Shown here: positions 1 to 8,555 of the stretch, one piece after another
Position numbering within the stretch: position 1 is the first letter of the stretch
How the letters are laid out: each line of letters opens with the position of its first letter
Source of the DNA: Endozoicomonas arenosclerae
Lineage (GTDB): Bacteria; Pseudomonadota; Gammaproteobacteria; Pseudomonadales; Endozoicomonadaceae
Assembly: GCF_001562015.1 (NCBI RefSeq)
Contig: NZ_LASA01000053.1
Location: forward strand, 38,199-102,198
Reading direction: 5' to 3'
Length of the DNA: 64,000 nucleotides
The notes under the pieces: model-generated
What the model was told of the DNA's origin: nothing
Seen by the model: only the letters and a program-made list of their open reading frames with translations
Database searches by the model: none
Program-made: the position numbers and the translations under genes

Positions 1-768
1 TAACCTGTCGACCTCACCAATAACATGCTCAATGTTCTCAGGCTGCTTTTCACGACTGATCTGAATCAGCTCCAGCTGACTTCTGATACGGGTGATAGGC
101 GTTCTCAGATCATGGGCAACATTATCGGTCACCTGTTGCACTTCATGAAACAGACCGTGAATACGATCCAGCATCGCATTTATGTTCTGGGCGAGAAGAT
201 CAAAATCATCCCCTGCCCCGGTATAAGGAATCCTTCGGGACAGTTTTCCTGCTGTAATCTCCAGACAGGCATCGTTAATACTTTTTATCTGGGCAAATGT
301 CCTTCGTGAAGCCAGTACACTGATGAGCAAGGACAGGAAAAAGATCAGAATCAATCCAATAATCAGGGCATTGAGTAATGCATGGACTACATCATTGATC
401 AAGCCGACATTCTGAGTCACCCTCAGATGACCCCCATTGCCGAGAATAAACTCGCGACTGAATTCATCCCCCTTCAGGAATTCCTCATTGAGCATCTCTT
501 CGGACAACTCTTCACCCTCCGGAATAAAGAACTCATAGTCCATTTCCGGATCCATCTCGGAGTCATACTCAATCAGTCGCTTTAACTCTTTAGGCGGCAT
601 TTCAGCCGATACGTCCTCATAAAATGTGGCCATACCTTCGAGATCCATATCGACCTCATTCCAGATAGAAGACAACAGCAATTTATAGAGCACAAAAAGC
701 AATAGACTGAAGGCTCCCCAGGATAATAAAAAGTTTCTGAATAGCTTTCTATTAAGCCTCAATGGCAT
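1..768 (-). CDS. Sensor histidine kinase, Cpx/Env-type (3' end outside window)
   Basis: Inner-membrane sensor kinase; the window holds its first 256 residues and the catalytic ATPase domain lies beyond the left edge. Reading the minus strand gives a first membrane segment at about residues 14-34, a very acidic periplasmic domain (about 35-129), a second membrane segment (130-153), a HAMP linker, and the dimerisation box DNVAHDLRTPITR with the phospho-accepting His at 219. The ATG at 766-768 lies inside the end of the upstream regulator fragment (17-bp overlap) and is preceded by GGAG, which suggests translational coupling. A Spy/CpxP-like gene starts divergently just upstream, so envelope or metal stress is a likely signal. 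Its cognate regulator appears to be broken. Sure of the family; the stimulus is inferred. Confidence 0.9.
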   Translation of the reverse strand, partial: MPLRLNRKLFRNFLLSWGAFSLLLFVLYKLLLSSIWNEVDMDLEGMATFYEDVSAEMPPKELKRLIEYDSEMDPEMDYEFFIPEGEELSEEMLNEEFLKGDEFSREFILGNGGHLRVTQNVGLINDVVHALLNALIIGLILIFFLSLLISVLASRRTFAQIKSINDACLEITAGKLSRRIPYTGAGDDFDLLAQNINAMLDRIHGLFHEVQQVTDNVAHDLRTPITRIRSQLELIQISREKQPENIEHVIGEVDRL

Positions 769-940
769 ACCCCGCTCCACGAACTGTTCTTATCAACTTC
801 ACTTCATAACCCTGATCGACTTTCTGACGTAATCGGCTGATGTGCACATCCACGACATTGGTTTGCGGATCAAAGTGTATATCCCAGACATGCTCCAATC
901 GTCTTCTATGATCAGGACATTCAAAATCTGGACCATCCAT
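752..940 (-). pseudogene. Response regulator remnant: C-terminal winged-helix end only
   Basis: The 62-residue reading frame ends in an unmistakable OmpR/PhoB-type DNA-binding domain, with LEHVWDIHFDPQTNVVDVHI followed by SRLRQK and IRTVRGAGYAIEA. Homology begins only at about residue 13. The roughly 120-residue receiver domain and the first half of the effector domain are missing, and the frame further upstream hits a stop within about 11 codons without any receiver-like sequence. The intact family is about 220-230 residues. The remnant sits directly before and overlaps the kinase gene, so it is the leftover of that kinase's partner. It might still be translated as a short peptide that couples translation into the kinase gene. 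Confidence 0.8.
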
Positions 941-1153
941 TTTTATAGTTTTTATCAGGAAAGGCCCTGATCAAAAATTCTTTTGAAAAAGGCTCACTCA
1001 TCATGGCAACAGATTATTCAACAACCATGTCCATCACTATAAGCAATTTATTCATGACAGATGATTACCCAATGCTCATGTTCAGGAAACCCTCCGGTAA
1101 CCCCAATCCCTCTAAAGTTTTCATCACTGACAAAACAAAAATGGACTACCACG

Positions 1154-1654
1154 ATGGAACAACTTATCTGGAGCACTTCAATGATCATGGCTATGATGGT
1201 CGCCCTGATCTTTAATCCTGACAGAGCGACAGCCTACGAAACCATCCAGGAGGAACCTCTGATGGCATACACAGCTGAGATGAATGAAGAATATTGCAGC
1301 GGGTGTGATCTTTTTCATAACCCCGCACAAAATCTTTATTCACTGATTCGACTGAAAGACAATCTGAATTTAACCAAAGACCAGATAACCCAGCTGGAGA
1401 AACTGGCAAAAATGATTGATGGAACCCTGCTTGAATTTGAGGAGAATGCGCTTTTGAGTGAAGCCCCTCAACCTTTGAGCAAATGGCTGGAGAGAGAAAT
1501 ACTGTTACAGGAAAGAAGCCTGAGACTGTCCAGAAAAGTTCTGCATCAGTTGGAAACATTTACCCAGTCACTGAGCAAGGAAACCCGTAACAAGATTGAT
1601 AAGGATTTGTCTCAAAATAACTTCCCGGTTTACATAGGATTCCGTTCACCCTGA
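1154..1654 (+). CDS. Spy/CpxP-like periplasmic protein (LTxxQ motif)
   Basis: Small helical periplasmic protein of 166 residues. The start at 1154 is preferred over the longer frame from 1061 because it gives a signal peptide at once (hydrophobic residues 5-20, cleavage near ATA-YE). The mature part is mostly helical and carries one LTKDQ at residues 73-77, the LTxxQ signature of the Spy/CpxP family, whose members act as periplasmic chaperones or restrain a Cpx-type kinase. It also has a CSGC cysteine pair at about 49-52. Its divergent position next to a kinase/regulator remnant copies the cpxP-cpxRA layout. Its last residues (FRSP) and stop codon are supplied by a 63-bp interspersed repeat, so the original C-terminus may have been replaced. 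Confidence 0.6.
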   Translation: MEQLIWSTSMIMAMMVALIFNPDRATAYETIQEEPLMAYTAEMNEEYCSGCDLFHNPAQNLYSLIRLKDNLNLTKDQITQLEKLAKMIDGTLLEFEENALLSEAPQPLSKWLEREILLQERSLRLSRKVLHQLETFTQSLSKETRNKIDKDLSQNNFPVYIGFRSP

Positions 1655-1704
1655 GCTTGTCGAAGGGTCGTGGCATTGGGCTTCGACAGGCTCAGCCCGA
1701 ACGG
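1642..1704. repeat. 63-bp interspersed inverted repeat, copy 1
   Basis: The arms CCGTTCACCCTGAGCTTGTC and CTTCGACAGGCTCAGCCCGA plus ACGG form an imperfect hairpin. Further copies lie near 11.1, 13.2, 50.4 and 61.9 kb. This copy overlaps the 3' end of the Spy-like gene and supplies its stop codon. Confidence 0.9.
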
Positions 1705-1806
1705 GTTTGAGAAGGGTTCCACAAGGAAATTATTTCAGGACTATTCCTAAGCTGGGTCTGGAGTTATAAATAGTTAGAGAAGGTATAAACATCTTGACTA
1801 TACCTT

Positions 1807-2199
1807 CTATTCAGAAGCATTGATCAAACTGACATGATACCTGGAAAAGATACTATCAACACTGAGCAACTCGAGCCCCTCAAGCTGTGACTGAGCAATC
1901 AGCAAACGATCAAATGGATCTTTATGAATAAGCGGTAACTGACCCGATAACTCAGCATGAAAAGTCGTTATGAACAAGGGCAAGAAACCTTCCGTTTCAA
2001 TGATCTCAGCCATATGATCGGGGGCATCCAGCTTTCCAAGCTGCTTCTTTATGGCTACTTCAAGAGTAGAAGCTGAACTGACATAAACATCATTCTCAGG
2101 ATTCTGTATAAGGTGCCGACTCCTTACTCCCAGCTTTGGGCTTTCCATTAGCCACCATAGAAAAACATGCGTATCGAGCAGAAGGCGCCTATTACTCAT
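1807..2199 (-). CDS. vapC: VapC-type PIN-domain toxin ribonuclease
   Basis: Toxin of a type II toxin-antitoxin pair, expected to be a Mg-dependent RNase. It is 130 residues, a typical length. The N-terminus LLLDTHVFLWW carries the first acidic residue of the PIN active site, STLEVAIKKQLGKL the middle Glu, and KDPFDRLLIAQSQLEGL the later Asp. Its ATG overlaps the antitoxin stop by 4 bp (2196-2199), so the two are translationally coupled and the antitoxin is made first. The family is clear. The RNA target cannot be read from sequence. Confidence 0.93.
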   Translation of the reverse strand: MSNRRLLLDTHVFLWWLMESPKLGVRSRHLIQNPENDVYVSSASTLEVAIKKQLGKLDAPDHMAEIIETEGFLPLFITTFHAELSGQLPLIHKDPFDRLLIAQSQLEGLELLSVDSIFSRYHVSLINASE

Positions 2200-2453
2200 G
2201 CATTCCCTTCAAATGCATCAATCACATCATCAGGAGTATCATCAAAATCATCCGACATTCTGATCTTCCCCTTATAATTTCCTGGCTTTCTGGGTTTACG
2301 CTCCTTGTATGGAATAAGCTCCAGATAAGGTTTACCCGCCCGCGAAATAATAACTCGCTCGCCTTTCCATGCAGCCTCTCCCAACTGTGAAAGACGAGAC
2401 TTTGCTTCATGCATATTAATCGTCTGATTTTGATGTTCAGGAAGGGTAGCCAT
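2196..2453 (-). CDS. Phd/YefM-family antitoxin
   Basis: 85-residue DNA-binding antitoxin. The N-terminal half (INMHEAKSRLSQL, then GERVIISRAGKPYLELIPY) is the Phd/YefM fold. The acidic C-terminal tail (SDDFDDTPDDVIDAFEG) is the kind of segment that wraps the toxin. Its start codon has an AGGAG ribosome site, and that site lies in an inverted repeat that is probably its own operator. It pairs with the overlapping VapC gene. Confidence 0.93.
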   Translation of the reverse strand: MATLPEHQNQTINMHEAKSRLSQLGEAAWKGERVIISRAGKPYLELIPYKERKPRKPGNYKGKIRMSDDFDDTPDDVIDAFEGNA

Positions 2454-2459
2454 GACACT

Positions 2460-2496
2460 CTCCTCTTGATGCTTAGCTAAGCATAGCTAAGAGGAG
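2460..2496 (-). promoter_or_regulatory. Probable autoregulatory operator of the toxin-antitoxin operon
   Basis: Outer inverted repeat CTCCTCTT (2460-2467) and AAGAGGAG (2489-2496) encloses a perfect 12-bp palindrome GCTTAGCTAAGC (2471-2482). The left arm doubles as the antitoxin ribosome-binding site on the minus strand. Phd/YefM antitoxins normally bind such palindromes to repress their own operon. Confidence 0.7.
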
Positions 2497-2524
2497 GGCA
2501 TCAGGCAAAACGGAAGGGATAAAG

Positions 2525-3382
2525 TTATTCAACAATGGCAGGATGAGCCTGTACAGGAGGTCCTAACATATCGCGGTAGCTGGGCTTTTTATTTCCATCC
2601 ACATCCACAATGCCGTATTCATCGGCCTGTTCAGCAACAACGAGCACTTTGCCACTCAGAGACATCCTTTCAGAATCATCATGGATAGCGTTTACAACCA
2701 TACCGGTCAGCTGAGGGCTCTCGGCAACCGGCATAAAGTCTTTGTACTGTTCCGGATTTTCTTCCCAGACCTTTTCGGTACGTTCTGTTCTCAACGGTCC
2801 CATCCAGAGAGAAACAGTCGTGACATTGTGATCACGGAGATCAACGCCCATATCCTTGGCGAACTTATCCACTCCTACTTTCTGGGCACCGTATGCCGGA
2901 CCGTGCATATAACAACTACTGCCAAAGGATGAGGTAAAGGCGATCACGCCACTTTTCTGCTCCACCATCATCTGAGCTGCATAGTAGCTGACGATATAGG
3001 CAGAACGCAGACCTACATCAAGAATGTTCACCAGATCCAGGGACTTGGTCCAGAAGCCGCCAGGTTGAATCAGCTGATCATGAATATTGGTGGCATTGTT
3101 GACCACGATATCCAGACGACCAAAATCCTTCTTGATGGTATCGAACAACGCTCGTACATCATTATCGTTAGAATGATCAACAGCGACCGCTACACCACGC
3201 CCACCGGCTTCATCAATTTCTTTTGCTGTCTGATAAATAGTACCCGGCAGGGGCGCTGCGCCTTCCTGTTTTGTACGACCTGTCACTATCACGGCCGCAC
3301 CGCTTTTGGCCAGAGCCAGTGCAATCCCTTTACCAGCCCCCCGGCTGGCACCTGTCACCAGACAAATTTTCTCAGTGGTCAT
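2525..3382 (-). CDS. Short-chain dehydrogenase, DHRS1-like
   Basis: NAD(P)H-dependent oxidoreductase of 285 residues. It has the Rossmann motif TGASRGAGKG at about residues 10-19, the NNA motif, a catalytic Ser in FTSSFGSSCY and the YGAQK Tyr/Lys pair. The extended C-terminal part and the 285-residue length resemble the DHRS1 group rather than typical 250-residue SDRs. Mammalian DHRS1 has been reported to reduce steroids and other carbonyls, which would suit the steroid-type genes nearby, but that link is inference. It stands alone on the minus strand, and its upstream region contains a short tandem repeat. Confidence 0.85.
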   Translation of the reverse strand: MTTEKICLVTGASRGAGKGIALALAKSGAAVIVTGRTKQEGAAPLPGTIYQTAKEIDEAGGRGVAVAVDHSNDNDVRALFDTIKKDFGRLDIVVNNATNIHDQLIQPGGFWTKSLDLVNILDVGLRSAYIVSYYAAQMMVEQKSGVIAFTSSFGSSCYMHGPAYGAQKVGVDKFAKDMGVDLRDHNVTTVSLWMGPLRTERTEKVWEENPEQYKDFMPVAESPQLTGMVVNAIHDDSERMSLSGKVLVVAEQADEYGIVDVDGNKKPSYRDMLGPPVQAHPAIVE

Positions 3383-3737
3383 ATTATCCCTTCTCTTTTT
3401 TTATGCTCATGGCTGCATTTTCGCTCATGGCTGCATTTTCGCTCATGGCTACTTATTATTGTGAATATGATTCGACAGTCAAACCCACTTATTTGATCAT
3501 TTGCAAACTTACACCTTGTGCAGTAGAGCCAGGCATAAACTCATAGTTAAATCGATACTGACACCACTGATTTTGTCTGTATCAGGCGCGGCTCAATAAT
3601 GATTTTGCCTGAGTCCGGACTGCTTTCTATATCTCGGTCACAAAGTCTCATAGCCATCCCCGGATTTATCCTGGGTTCATCATACAAAACCAGGGCAATA
3701 ATCCAGTACATTGCTAATCTTTTAAGAGAGCTAACTG
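3383..3737. other. Intergenic region with tandem repeat, no gene seen
   Basis: Contains the presumed promoter of the minus-strand dehydrogenase, a 2.6-copy tandem repeat (3405-3450) and the upstream region of the plus-strand orphan gene. Short open frames here have no recognisable features. Confidence 0.6.
3405..3450. repeat. 18-bp tandem repeat, 2.6 copies
   Basis: The unit GCTCATGGCTGCATTTTC occurs perfectly at 3405-3422 and 3423-3440, and its first 10 bases again at 3441-3450. It lies 23 bp upstream of the dehydrogenase start, in its likely promoter or leader. Confidence 0.9.
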
Positions 3738-5270
3738 ATGGATCAGACAATGGCAATAGAATCTCTGAGCAAGGCACTCTACACGCTTCATACAAAACTG
3801 GCAGAAGCATTGAACAGACTGGTGTCCTACTTTCTTAACCGCAAGGTTGAAGTAATGAGAGACGTGGATATCCAAACCCCCAGGGGCGGCCCTGCCAGCC
3901 CGGTATCCGACACAACAATAAACAGTCGCAAAAGCCAGAAAAGAACCGAGATCTCGCCCAAAGTTCCCAGACCGGTAGTAGAGCAAGACCAACGAGAACG
4001 ACCGCTGCTCGACGGTTATTCGCCGGGAGGTGAAGGATTTCAGAAAGCCATGACCCAGGCAAAAATACCAGACTCTTCCGTGATGGATAATGACACACTG
4101 GCTGAGCCTCTGGACATTAGCCCAAATCCGATGATAACAGACCATCTGAAACAGCAGGACAAACAGTATGACGAACTTTCTAACGCTACCAGGAGCGCAG
4201 CCAAATCCAAACTTTCTACCAAACAGAAACGTAACGAGCTGATACCTCATGATAAGACCCTGAGCCCTCAACTGGCCTCCCTTGACTGGCTGCATGCGAA
4301 CCAAAAAACGGTAAGGGTCGCCCTTGAAAGCCAGCTGCCCACGATGGCAGAACAGTCCAGCCGTACTCGAAACCAGTACAAAGGTAACTCCCGACACTTA
4401 GTAGAGACAGCACATGCTTACTGTGCTAATGGGGATCTGCAAGGATTCATGAACTATGTCAGGAATCTTTCGGATAACCTGATCACGCCTTTCAGCGCTG
4501 AAATTATGGCAGAAATTGAGATACGGCTTTTTCAGACAGACCTGATCGAAATGCTGAAGATACAAAAACAGAATAACCCCGAGCAAAGTGACAACTACCA
4601 GTCACTGATCAATGCAACCCAAGCCGGAGACTGGAATACCCTGGCAACCACCATGCGCTTCAATAAAGCACTGACTATCCCCACGATCTGTTTCAGAAGG
4701 CTGGAAAAAGTCATTCCTGGGTTTGAAGCCAAAGAAATGCCGGAAGTCGCCCCCCCCTCTTTCTCGGTCACTTTACAACCCGCTCTTTATCGACCACCTG
4801 AAGAGCAGTTTGCCGCACTGGAAAACAATGCTCTTGCACCGGTCACCCTGCAGGATATTGCAGCAAAGGTTGTTCAACCTGGGGCAAGTGCCTTGGGAGC
4901 AGATGGCAAAACGGCTTTTGAAAAACTTAAGTTAAGCCTTGAGAGTGAAGACTTTAACAGTGTCGCCGAAAGCATTTGTTACCTGATAGACGATCAAAAC
5001 TACTCCGTCGTAGACAAATACACCTACAAAGCCATCCGATACCGGGAGCTCAAAGAAAGACTTCAAGACGAACTTTATCGGCTGGCAGCAACAGAACCAT
5101 CGTATGAAATAAAAGCAGCTCTGAATGCGTCTATTGAGCACATCAAAAGCGACCGGTTGCGACACCTGAGCCAACTGGACTCGGACTTTCACAAAAAGTA
5201 CGGAAAAAGCGTATTCTCCCCTTATTTTCTGGATCAGATTAAAAGCTATAACCGGCTGGCAATTCAGTAA
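3738..5270 (+). CDS. Orphan 510-residue protein, function unknown
   Basis: I do not recognise this protein. It has no signal peptide or clear membrane segment. About residues 1-35 are helical, 40-180 are polar and low in order (rich in Ser, Pro, Lys, Gln), and from about 200 to the end it is helical, with several Leu/Glu/Lys-rich stretches that could form helical repeats. Codon use looks like its neighbours. A large, soluble, partly disordered protein with no neighbours of related function would fit a secreted effector in a host-associated bacterium, but no secretion signal is visible, so that is speculation. The start at 3738 follows GAGAG at a reasonable distance; no other good start is seen. 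Confidence 0.6.
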   Translation: MDQTMAIESLSKALYTLHTKLAEALNRLVSYFLNRKVEVMRDVDIQTPRGGPASPVSDTTINSRKSQKRTEISPKVPRPVVEQDQRERPLLDGYSPGGEGFQKAMTQAKIPDSSVMDNDTLAEPLDISPNPMITDHLKQQDKQYDELSNATRSAAKSKLSTKQKRNELIPHDKTLSPQLASLDWLHANQKTVRVALESQLPTMAEQSSRTRNQYKGNSRHLVETAHAYCANGDLQGFMNYVRNLSDNLITPFSAEIMAEIEIRLFQTDLIEMLKIQKQNNPEQSDNYQSLINATQAGDWNTLATTMRFNKALTIPTICFRRLEKVIPGFEAKEMPEVAPPSFSVTLQPALYRPPEEQFAALENNALAPVTLQDIAAKVVQPGASALGADGKTAFEKLKLSLESEDFNSVAESICYLIDDQNYSVVDKYTYKAIRYRELKERLQDELYRLAATEPSYEIKAALNASIEHIKSDRLRHLSQLDSDFHKKYGKSVFSPYFLDQIKSYNRLAIQ

Positions 5271-5386
5271 CCTCACCCAAACATCGGGAAATTGACTCAA
5301 ACAGCCATTAGCCGGAAATGCCGCTCACCCCAGAATAAGAAAATGACTACAGTACCTGATAGAGCTGTATTTTCAGAATAAAGAGG

Positions 5387-5406
5387 CTTCCCCTGATCAG
5401 GGGAAG
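5387..5406 (-). terminator. Possible terminator hairpin after the acyl-CoA dehydrogenase operon
   Basis: Perfect 20-bp palindrome CTTCCCCTGATCAGGGGAAG, folding as a 7-bp stem and 6-base loop. It lies 40 bp beyond the stop of the minus-strand operon. The tract after it is only weakly T-rich, so termination may be partial. Confidence 0.45.
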
Positions 5407-5445
5407 GACTTCAGATAAAAAGCAACGCGGTCTTTAATAACCTCT

Positions 5446-6585
5446 TTAAAAACCACTCAATGTCGCATATCGATCGTAATGGAAGCGCTCATCACCCAGC
5501 AGAATTTGTGAGAGTCTTGCACGCTTCAGGAACAAACCAATATCCAGCTCGTCCGTTACACCAATACCACCATGGAGCTGTACGGCTTCGTTACTAACCA
5601 GCTCAGCTACTTCAGAAATTTTGGCCTTGGCGCCACTGATCAGTGCAGGCGCATTATCATCCTGGGACTCCAGAGCATTCAGCGCATCCATCAGAATGGT
5701 CTTGCACACCTGAACCTCGGTGTACATATGAGCCGCTCTGTGTTGCAGCGCCTGGAATGTACCAATCAGAACACCAAACTGTTTTCTTTCCTTGAAGTAC
5801 TCAACAGTGCGCTCAGAAGCTTCCTGAATACCGCCAAACATTTCTGCAGCAAGGCAGATACGAGCTACATCCAGAGCTTTATCCAGAGGAGCAAAACCCT
5901 GACCTTCTTCTCCCAGCAAAGCATCCTGCGCCACGATCACGTCGCTGAATTCGACACGGGCATAATTGCGACTGTCAGTCAGTGTCGTCCGCTGAACTTC
6001 AACGCCTTGAGCTTTAGGATCAACCAGGAACAGACTGATTCCGTCTTGTTCACCTGCCTGCTCTGAAGTTCTGGCAACAACCAGCAGCAGATCGGCCACA
6101 TGACCATCCATTACCAGCGTTTTCTTACCGTTCAGCTTGTACCCATCAGCAACTTTTTCAGCCGACAAGGCCACTCCCTGAGGGTTATGTCTGGAGCTTT
6201 CTTCCAAAGCGACAGACACCAGCTTCTCGCCCATGGCAATGGCAGGCAACCATTGATTTTTCTGCGCTTCGTTGCCCGCTTCCAGAATCAGTGATCCGGA
6301 CAGAGCCACAGAAGACAACAGAGGAGAAACCGTCAATGTACGGCCAAACTCTTCCATGCAGCCAGCCAGACCTTTGACACCGAAGTCAAAACCGCCATAG
6401 GCTTCCGGAAAAATTACGCCACCAAAACCAAGCTCAACCATTTGGGCCCAGTGCTCTTTGGAATACCCCTGTTCATCCTGAGAATCCCGCAGCTTTCGCA
6501 GAGCTTCTACCGGTGTATTGTCATTGGCAAAATCTCTGGCGGTATCTTTCAGAGAGCGTTGCTCTTCATTAAAGGCTAAAGACAT
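5446..6585 (-). CDS. Acyl-CoA dehydrogenase, heterodimer-type subunit A
   Basis: FAD flavoprotein of 379 residues that introduces a 2,3-double bond into acyl-CoA esters. It has the N-terminal helical domain, the beta-domain, and the C-terminal FAD segment QLHGGIGVTDELDIGLFLKR. Where straight-chain acyl-CoA dehydrogenases carry their catalytic Glu near the C-terminus (EGT.. motif) it has LGDERFHYDRY, so the base is absent or elsewhere. It lies 3 bp downstream of a second acyl-CoA dehydrogenase gene. Such tandem pairs form alpha2beta2 enzymes in steroid side-chain degradation (ChsE4-ChsE5, ChsE1-ChsE2). A heteromer with its neighbour is therefore the best guess; the exact acyl substrate is not known. 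Confidence 0.9.
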   Translation of the reverse strand: MSLAFNEEQRSLKDTARDFANDNTPVEALRKLRDSQDEQGYSKEHWAQMVELGFGGVIFPEAYGGFDFGVKGLAGCMEEFGRTLTVSPLLSSVALSGSLILEAGNEAQKNQWLPAIAMGEKLVSVALEESSRHNPQGVALSAEKVADGYKLNGKKTLVMDGHVADLLLVVARTSEQAGEQDGISLFLVDPKAQGVEVQRTTLTDSRNYARVEFSDVIVAQDALLGEEGQGFAPLDKALDVARICLAAEMFGGIQEASERTVEYFKERKQFGVLIGTFQALQHRAAHMYTEVQVCKTILMDALNALESQDDNAPALISGAKAKISEVAELVSNEAVQLHGGIGVTDELDIGLFLKRARLSQILLGDERFHYDRYATLSGF

Positions 6586-6588
6586 GAC

Positions 6589-7776
6589 TTACTTCTCCGG
6601 CAGGCCAAGGGCACGCTTGGCAATGATATTGAGCTGAATTTCCGAAGTACCTCCGGCAATACTGTGGGTTTTGGCCCCCATCCAGTCCTTGGTCATCTGG
6701 ATTTCATTTTCGGTATAGCCTTCTCCCCAGCCAAGGCTGTACTCACCGGCCATCTTGACCATCAGTTCGTACTTACTCTTCTCTTCTTCCGTGCCTACGT
6801 ACTTGAAGATCATGGCTACTCTTGGATCACCCACACCCTGCATGTATTCATCAATCATGCGCTGCTGGGACATTTCAAGACCACGACGCTGGACTTCATG
6901 TCTGGCAATGGCCTGACGGAAGACTTCATCGGTCACGCGACCTTCGTCGTCTCCAAGAAACTTCTGACCAATACTGCGTGGGGATTGACCGGAGTTTACC
7001 GCCGTAGATTCCATGTCTGACATCATGTCGCGTTCAAACTCCAGAACACGCTTGGCCACAGTCCAGCCTTTATTCTCTTCACCCAGAGCATTCTTTTTCG
7101 GTACACGGACATTGTCGAAGAAAGTCTGGCAGAAGTGTGTCTCACCTGTGATCAACTCAATCGGTTTGGCTTCAACACCTTCACTGGCCATATCAAACAG
7201 CAGAAAAGTAATACCATTATGTTTAGGCGCATCGCTGTCTGTTCTTACCAGACAGTAAATCCAGTCAGAATGGTCGGCATAGGAAGTCCAGATTTTGGAA
7301 CCGTTGATGACGTACTCATCGCCATCAGACTCAGCCTTACATTGCAAACCGGCAAGGTCAGAACCGGCACCTGGCTCTGAATACCCTTGGCACCAGCGGA
7401 TTTCACCCCGGGCAATTTTCGGCAGATGTTCACGCTTCTGCTCTTCAGTACCAAACTCCAGAATGGCAGGACCCGCCATCCAGATCCCCAGGTTCACCTG
7501 AGGTGGCCGACAATTCAGGCGAGCCATTTCCTGTTGAAAGATTCTTGTCTGCTTCTGATCAAAACCGGCACCACCGTATTCTTTCGGCCAGTCCGGTACA
7601 CAGTAGCCTTTTTCAACACAACGCTCGAACCAGACGCGAGCATCTTCGGAAGGAAACTGGATATTTCGACCGCCCCAAACCTGCTCTTCCGGCTTGGCCT
7701 TGGTTCGCATCGATTCGGGACAATTTTCTTCCAGCCAGGTTCTAATCTCCTGGCGAAATGCTTTGGAATCAGACAT
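6589..7776 (-). CDS. Acyl-CoA dehydrogenase, heterodimer-type subunit B
   Basis: 395-residue acyl-CoA dehydrogenase. The segment QGYSEPGAGSDLAGLQ is the flavin/substrate loop of the family, and the C-terminus ends in IAGGTSEIQLNIIAKRALG. The Gly before GTSEIQ replaces the usual catalytic Glu. In related steroid-type enzymes the base sits instead on a helix near residue 245, and Glu residues are present here (VLEFERDMMSD). It starts directly after the thioesterase stop (TGA-ATG) and is followed after 3 bp by its likely partner subunit, so the three genes form one operon. Confidence 0.92.
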   Translation of the reverse strand: MSDSKAFRQEIRTWLEENCPESMRTKAKPEEQVWGGRNIQFPSEDARVWFERCVEKGYCVPDWPKEYGGAGFDQKQTRIFQQEMARLNCRPPQVNLGIWMAGPAILEFGTEEQKREHLPKIARGEIRWCQGYSEPGAGSDLAGLQCKAESDGDEYVINGSKIWTSYADHSDWIYCLVRTDSDAPKHNGITFLLFDMASEGVEAKPIELITGETHFCQTFFDNVRVPKKNALGEENKGWTVAKRVLEFERDMMSDMESTAVNSGQSPRSIGQKFLGDDEGRVTDEVFRQAIARHEVQRRGLEMSQQRMIDEYMQGVGDPRVAMIFKYVGTEEEKSKYELMVKMAGEYSLGWGEGYTENEIQMTKDWMGAKTHSIAGGTSEIQLNIIAKRALGLPEK

Positions 7777-8469
7777 TCATGAATTCTCTTGATTTACTTC
7801 TTCTTTTTGTTCAGCCAGTGCAGTCACCTGCTGGTAACCTTCACTCTCAATACTCAGGGTTAAAAAAGCAGCGTCCGCTTGCACCAGAACCTTATCGCCC
7901 TGCTTCAGCTCTGCTTTCATAAAAGACTTTCTGCCCTCACGCCGAATCACGCGGGCTTCGTAATGCAACTCTGTATAAAGTGGCGTCGGGCGCAGATATC
8001 GGATATCCAAACCAATGGTCATGCTGGGCTTTCCGGCTGCGTGCTCAATCACACCAAACAACTCATCAAACAGAGCAGCAACGAAGCCACCATGAACCAG
8101 CCCCGGACCACCTTCAAACGCCTTACTGTATTTAACGACAGCGGTTGCTACACCCTGTTCTGGATCACTGAAATAAGTAACATCCGGCGAAAGTGCATTA
8201 CACCGACCACTGACCGGCGTATATAAACTGCGGAGACTCTGATATTCGGACTTAACCAGATAATCAGCGACCTCTTCTTTATGAGGCACAAGACATCTAT
8301 CGGGAAAATGCTCGAGTGATTCAGCTAATTCGGCCAGCTGTGCTCGAGTCTGGGACAAAGTGGTATCGGGAATGTCGGAACTGACCAGGAGGCCATTGAT
8401 TCGTTTGAGCAGGGCAACCACTTCCTGCTTGTGCATTTCACCATCGGTAGGTAAAGGTGTCTTGGCCAT
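7777..8469 (-). CDS. PaaI-like hotdog acyl-CoA thioesterase
   Basis: Predicted cytosolic acyl-CoA thioesterase of 230 residues. About 75 residues of helical N-terminal extension precede a single hotdog domain with GGPGLVHGGFVAALFDELFG, where HGG and the Asp on the long helix are the usual PaaI-type active-site elements. It is first in the operon with the two acyl-CoA dehydrogenases (zero-base spacing). It could release CoA from dead-end intermediates. Longer than the usual 140-residue PaaI protein because of the N-terminal part. Confidence 0.85.
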   Translation of the reverse strand: MAKTPLPTDGEMHKQEVVALLKRINGLLVSSDIPDTTLSQTRAQLAELAESLEHFPDRCLVPHKEEVADYLVKSEYQSLRSLYTPVSGRCNALSPDVTYFSDPEQGVATAVVKYSKAFEGGPGLVHGGFVAALFDELFGVIEHAAGKPSMTIGLDIRYLRPTPLYTELHYEARVIRREGRKSFMKAELKQGDKVLVQADAAFLTLSIESEGYQQVTALAEQKEEVNQENS

Positions 8470-8555
8470 GAAGTGGATTCCTTATCAGCTCCCAAGCCTC
8501 GCAAAGTCACCTGTGAGCTACATCATCACTCACAGGAACTTTACGGGCCTGTATC

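Noticed and set aside
1212..1559. 115-codon minus-strand frame opposite the Spy-like gene
   Set aside because: It is antisense to a gene with a clear signal peptide and LTxxQ motif, and its own sequence has no recognisable feature.
1807..2453. Toxin-antitoxin pair as part of a larger defence island
   Set aside because: No restriction, CRISPR, retron or other defence genes are adjacent; the HNH gene at 55 kb is isolated as well.
3714..4397. 227-codon minus-strand frame opposite the orphan gene
   Set aside because: Rich in Cys, Phe and His in the manner of shadow frames, with no ribosome site; the plus-strand frame is longer and more natural in composition.
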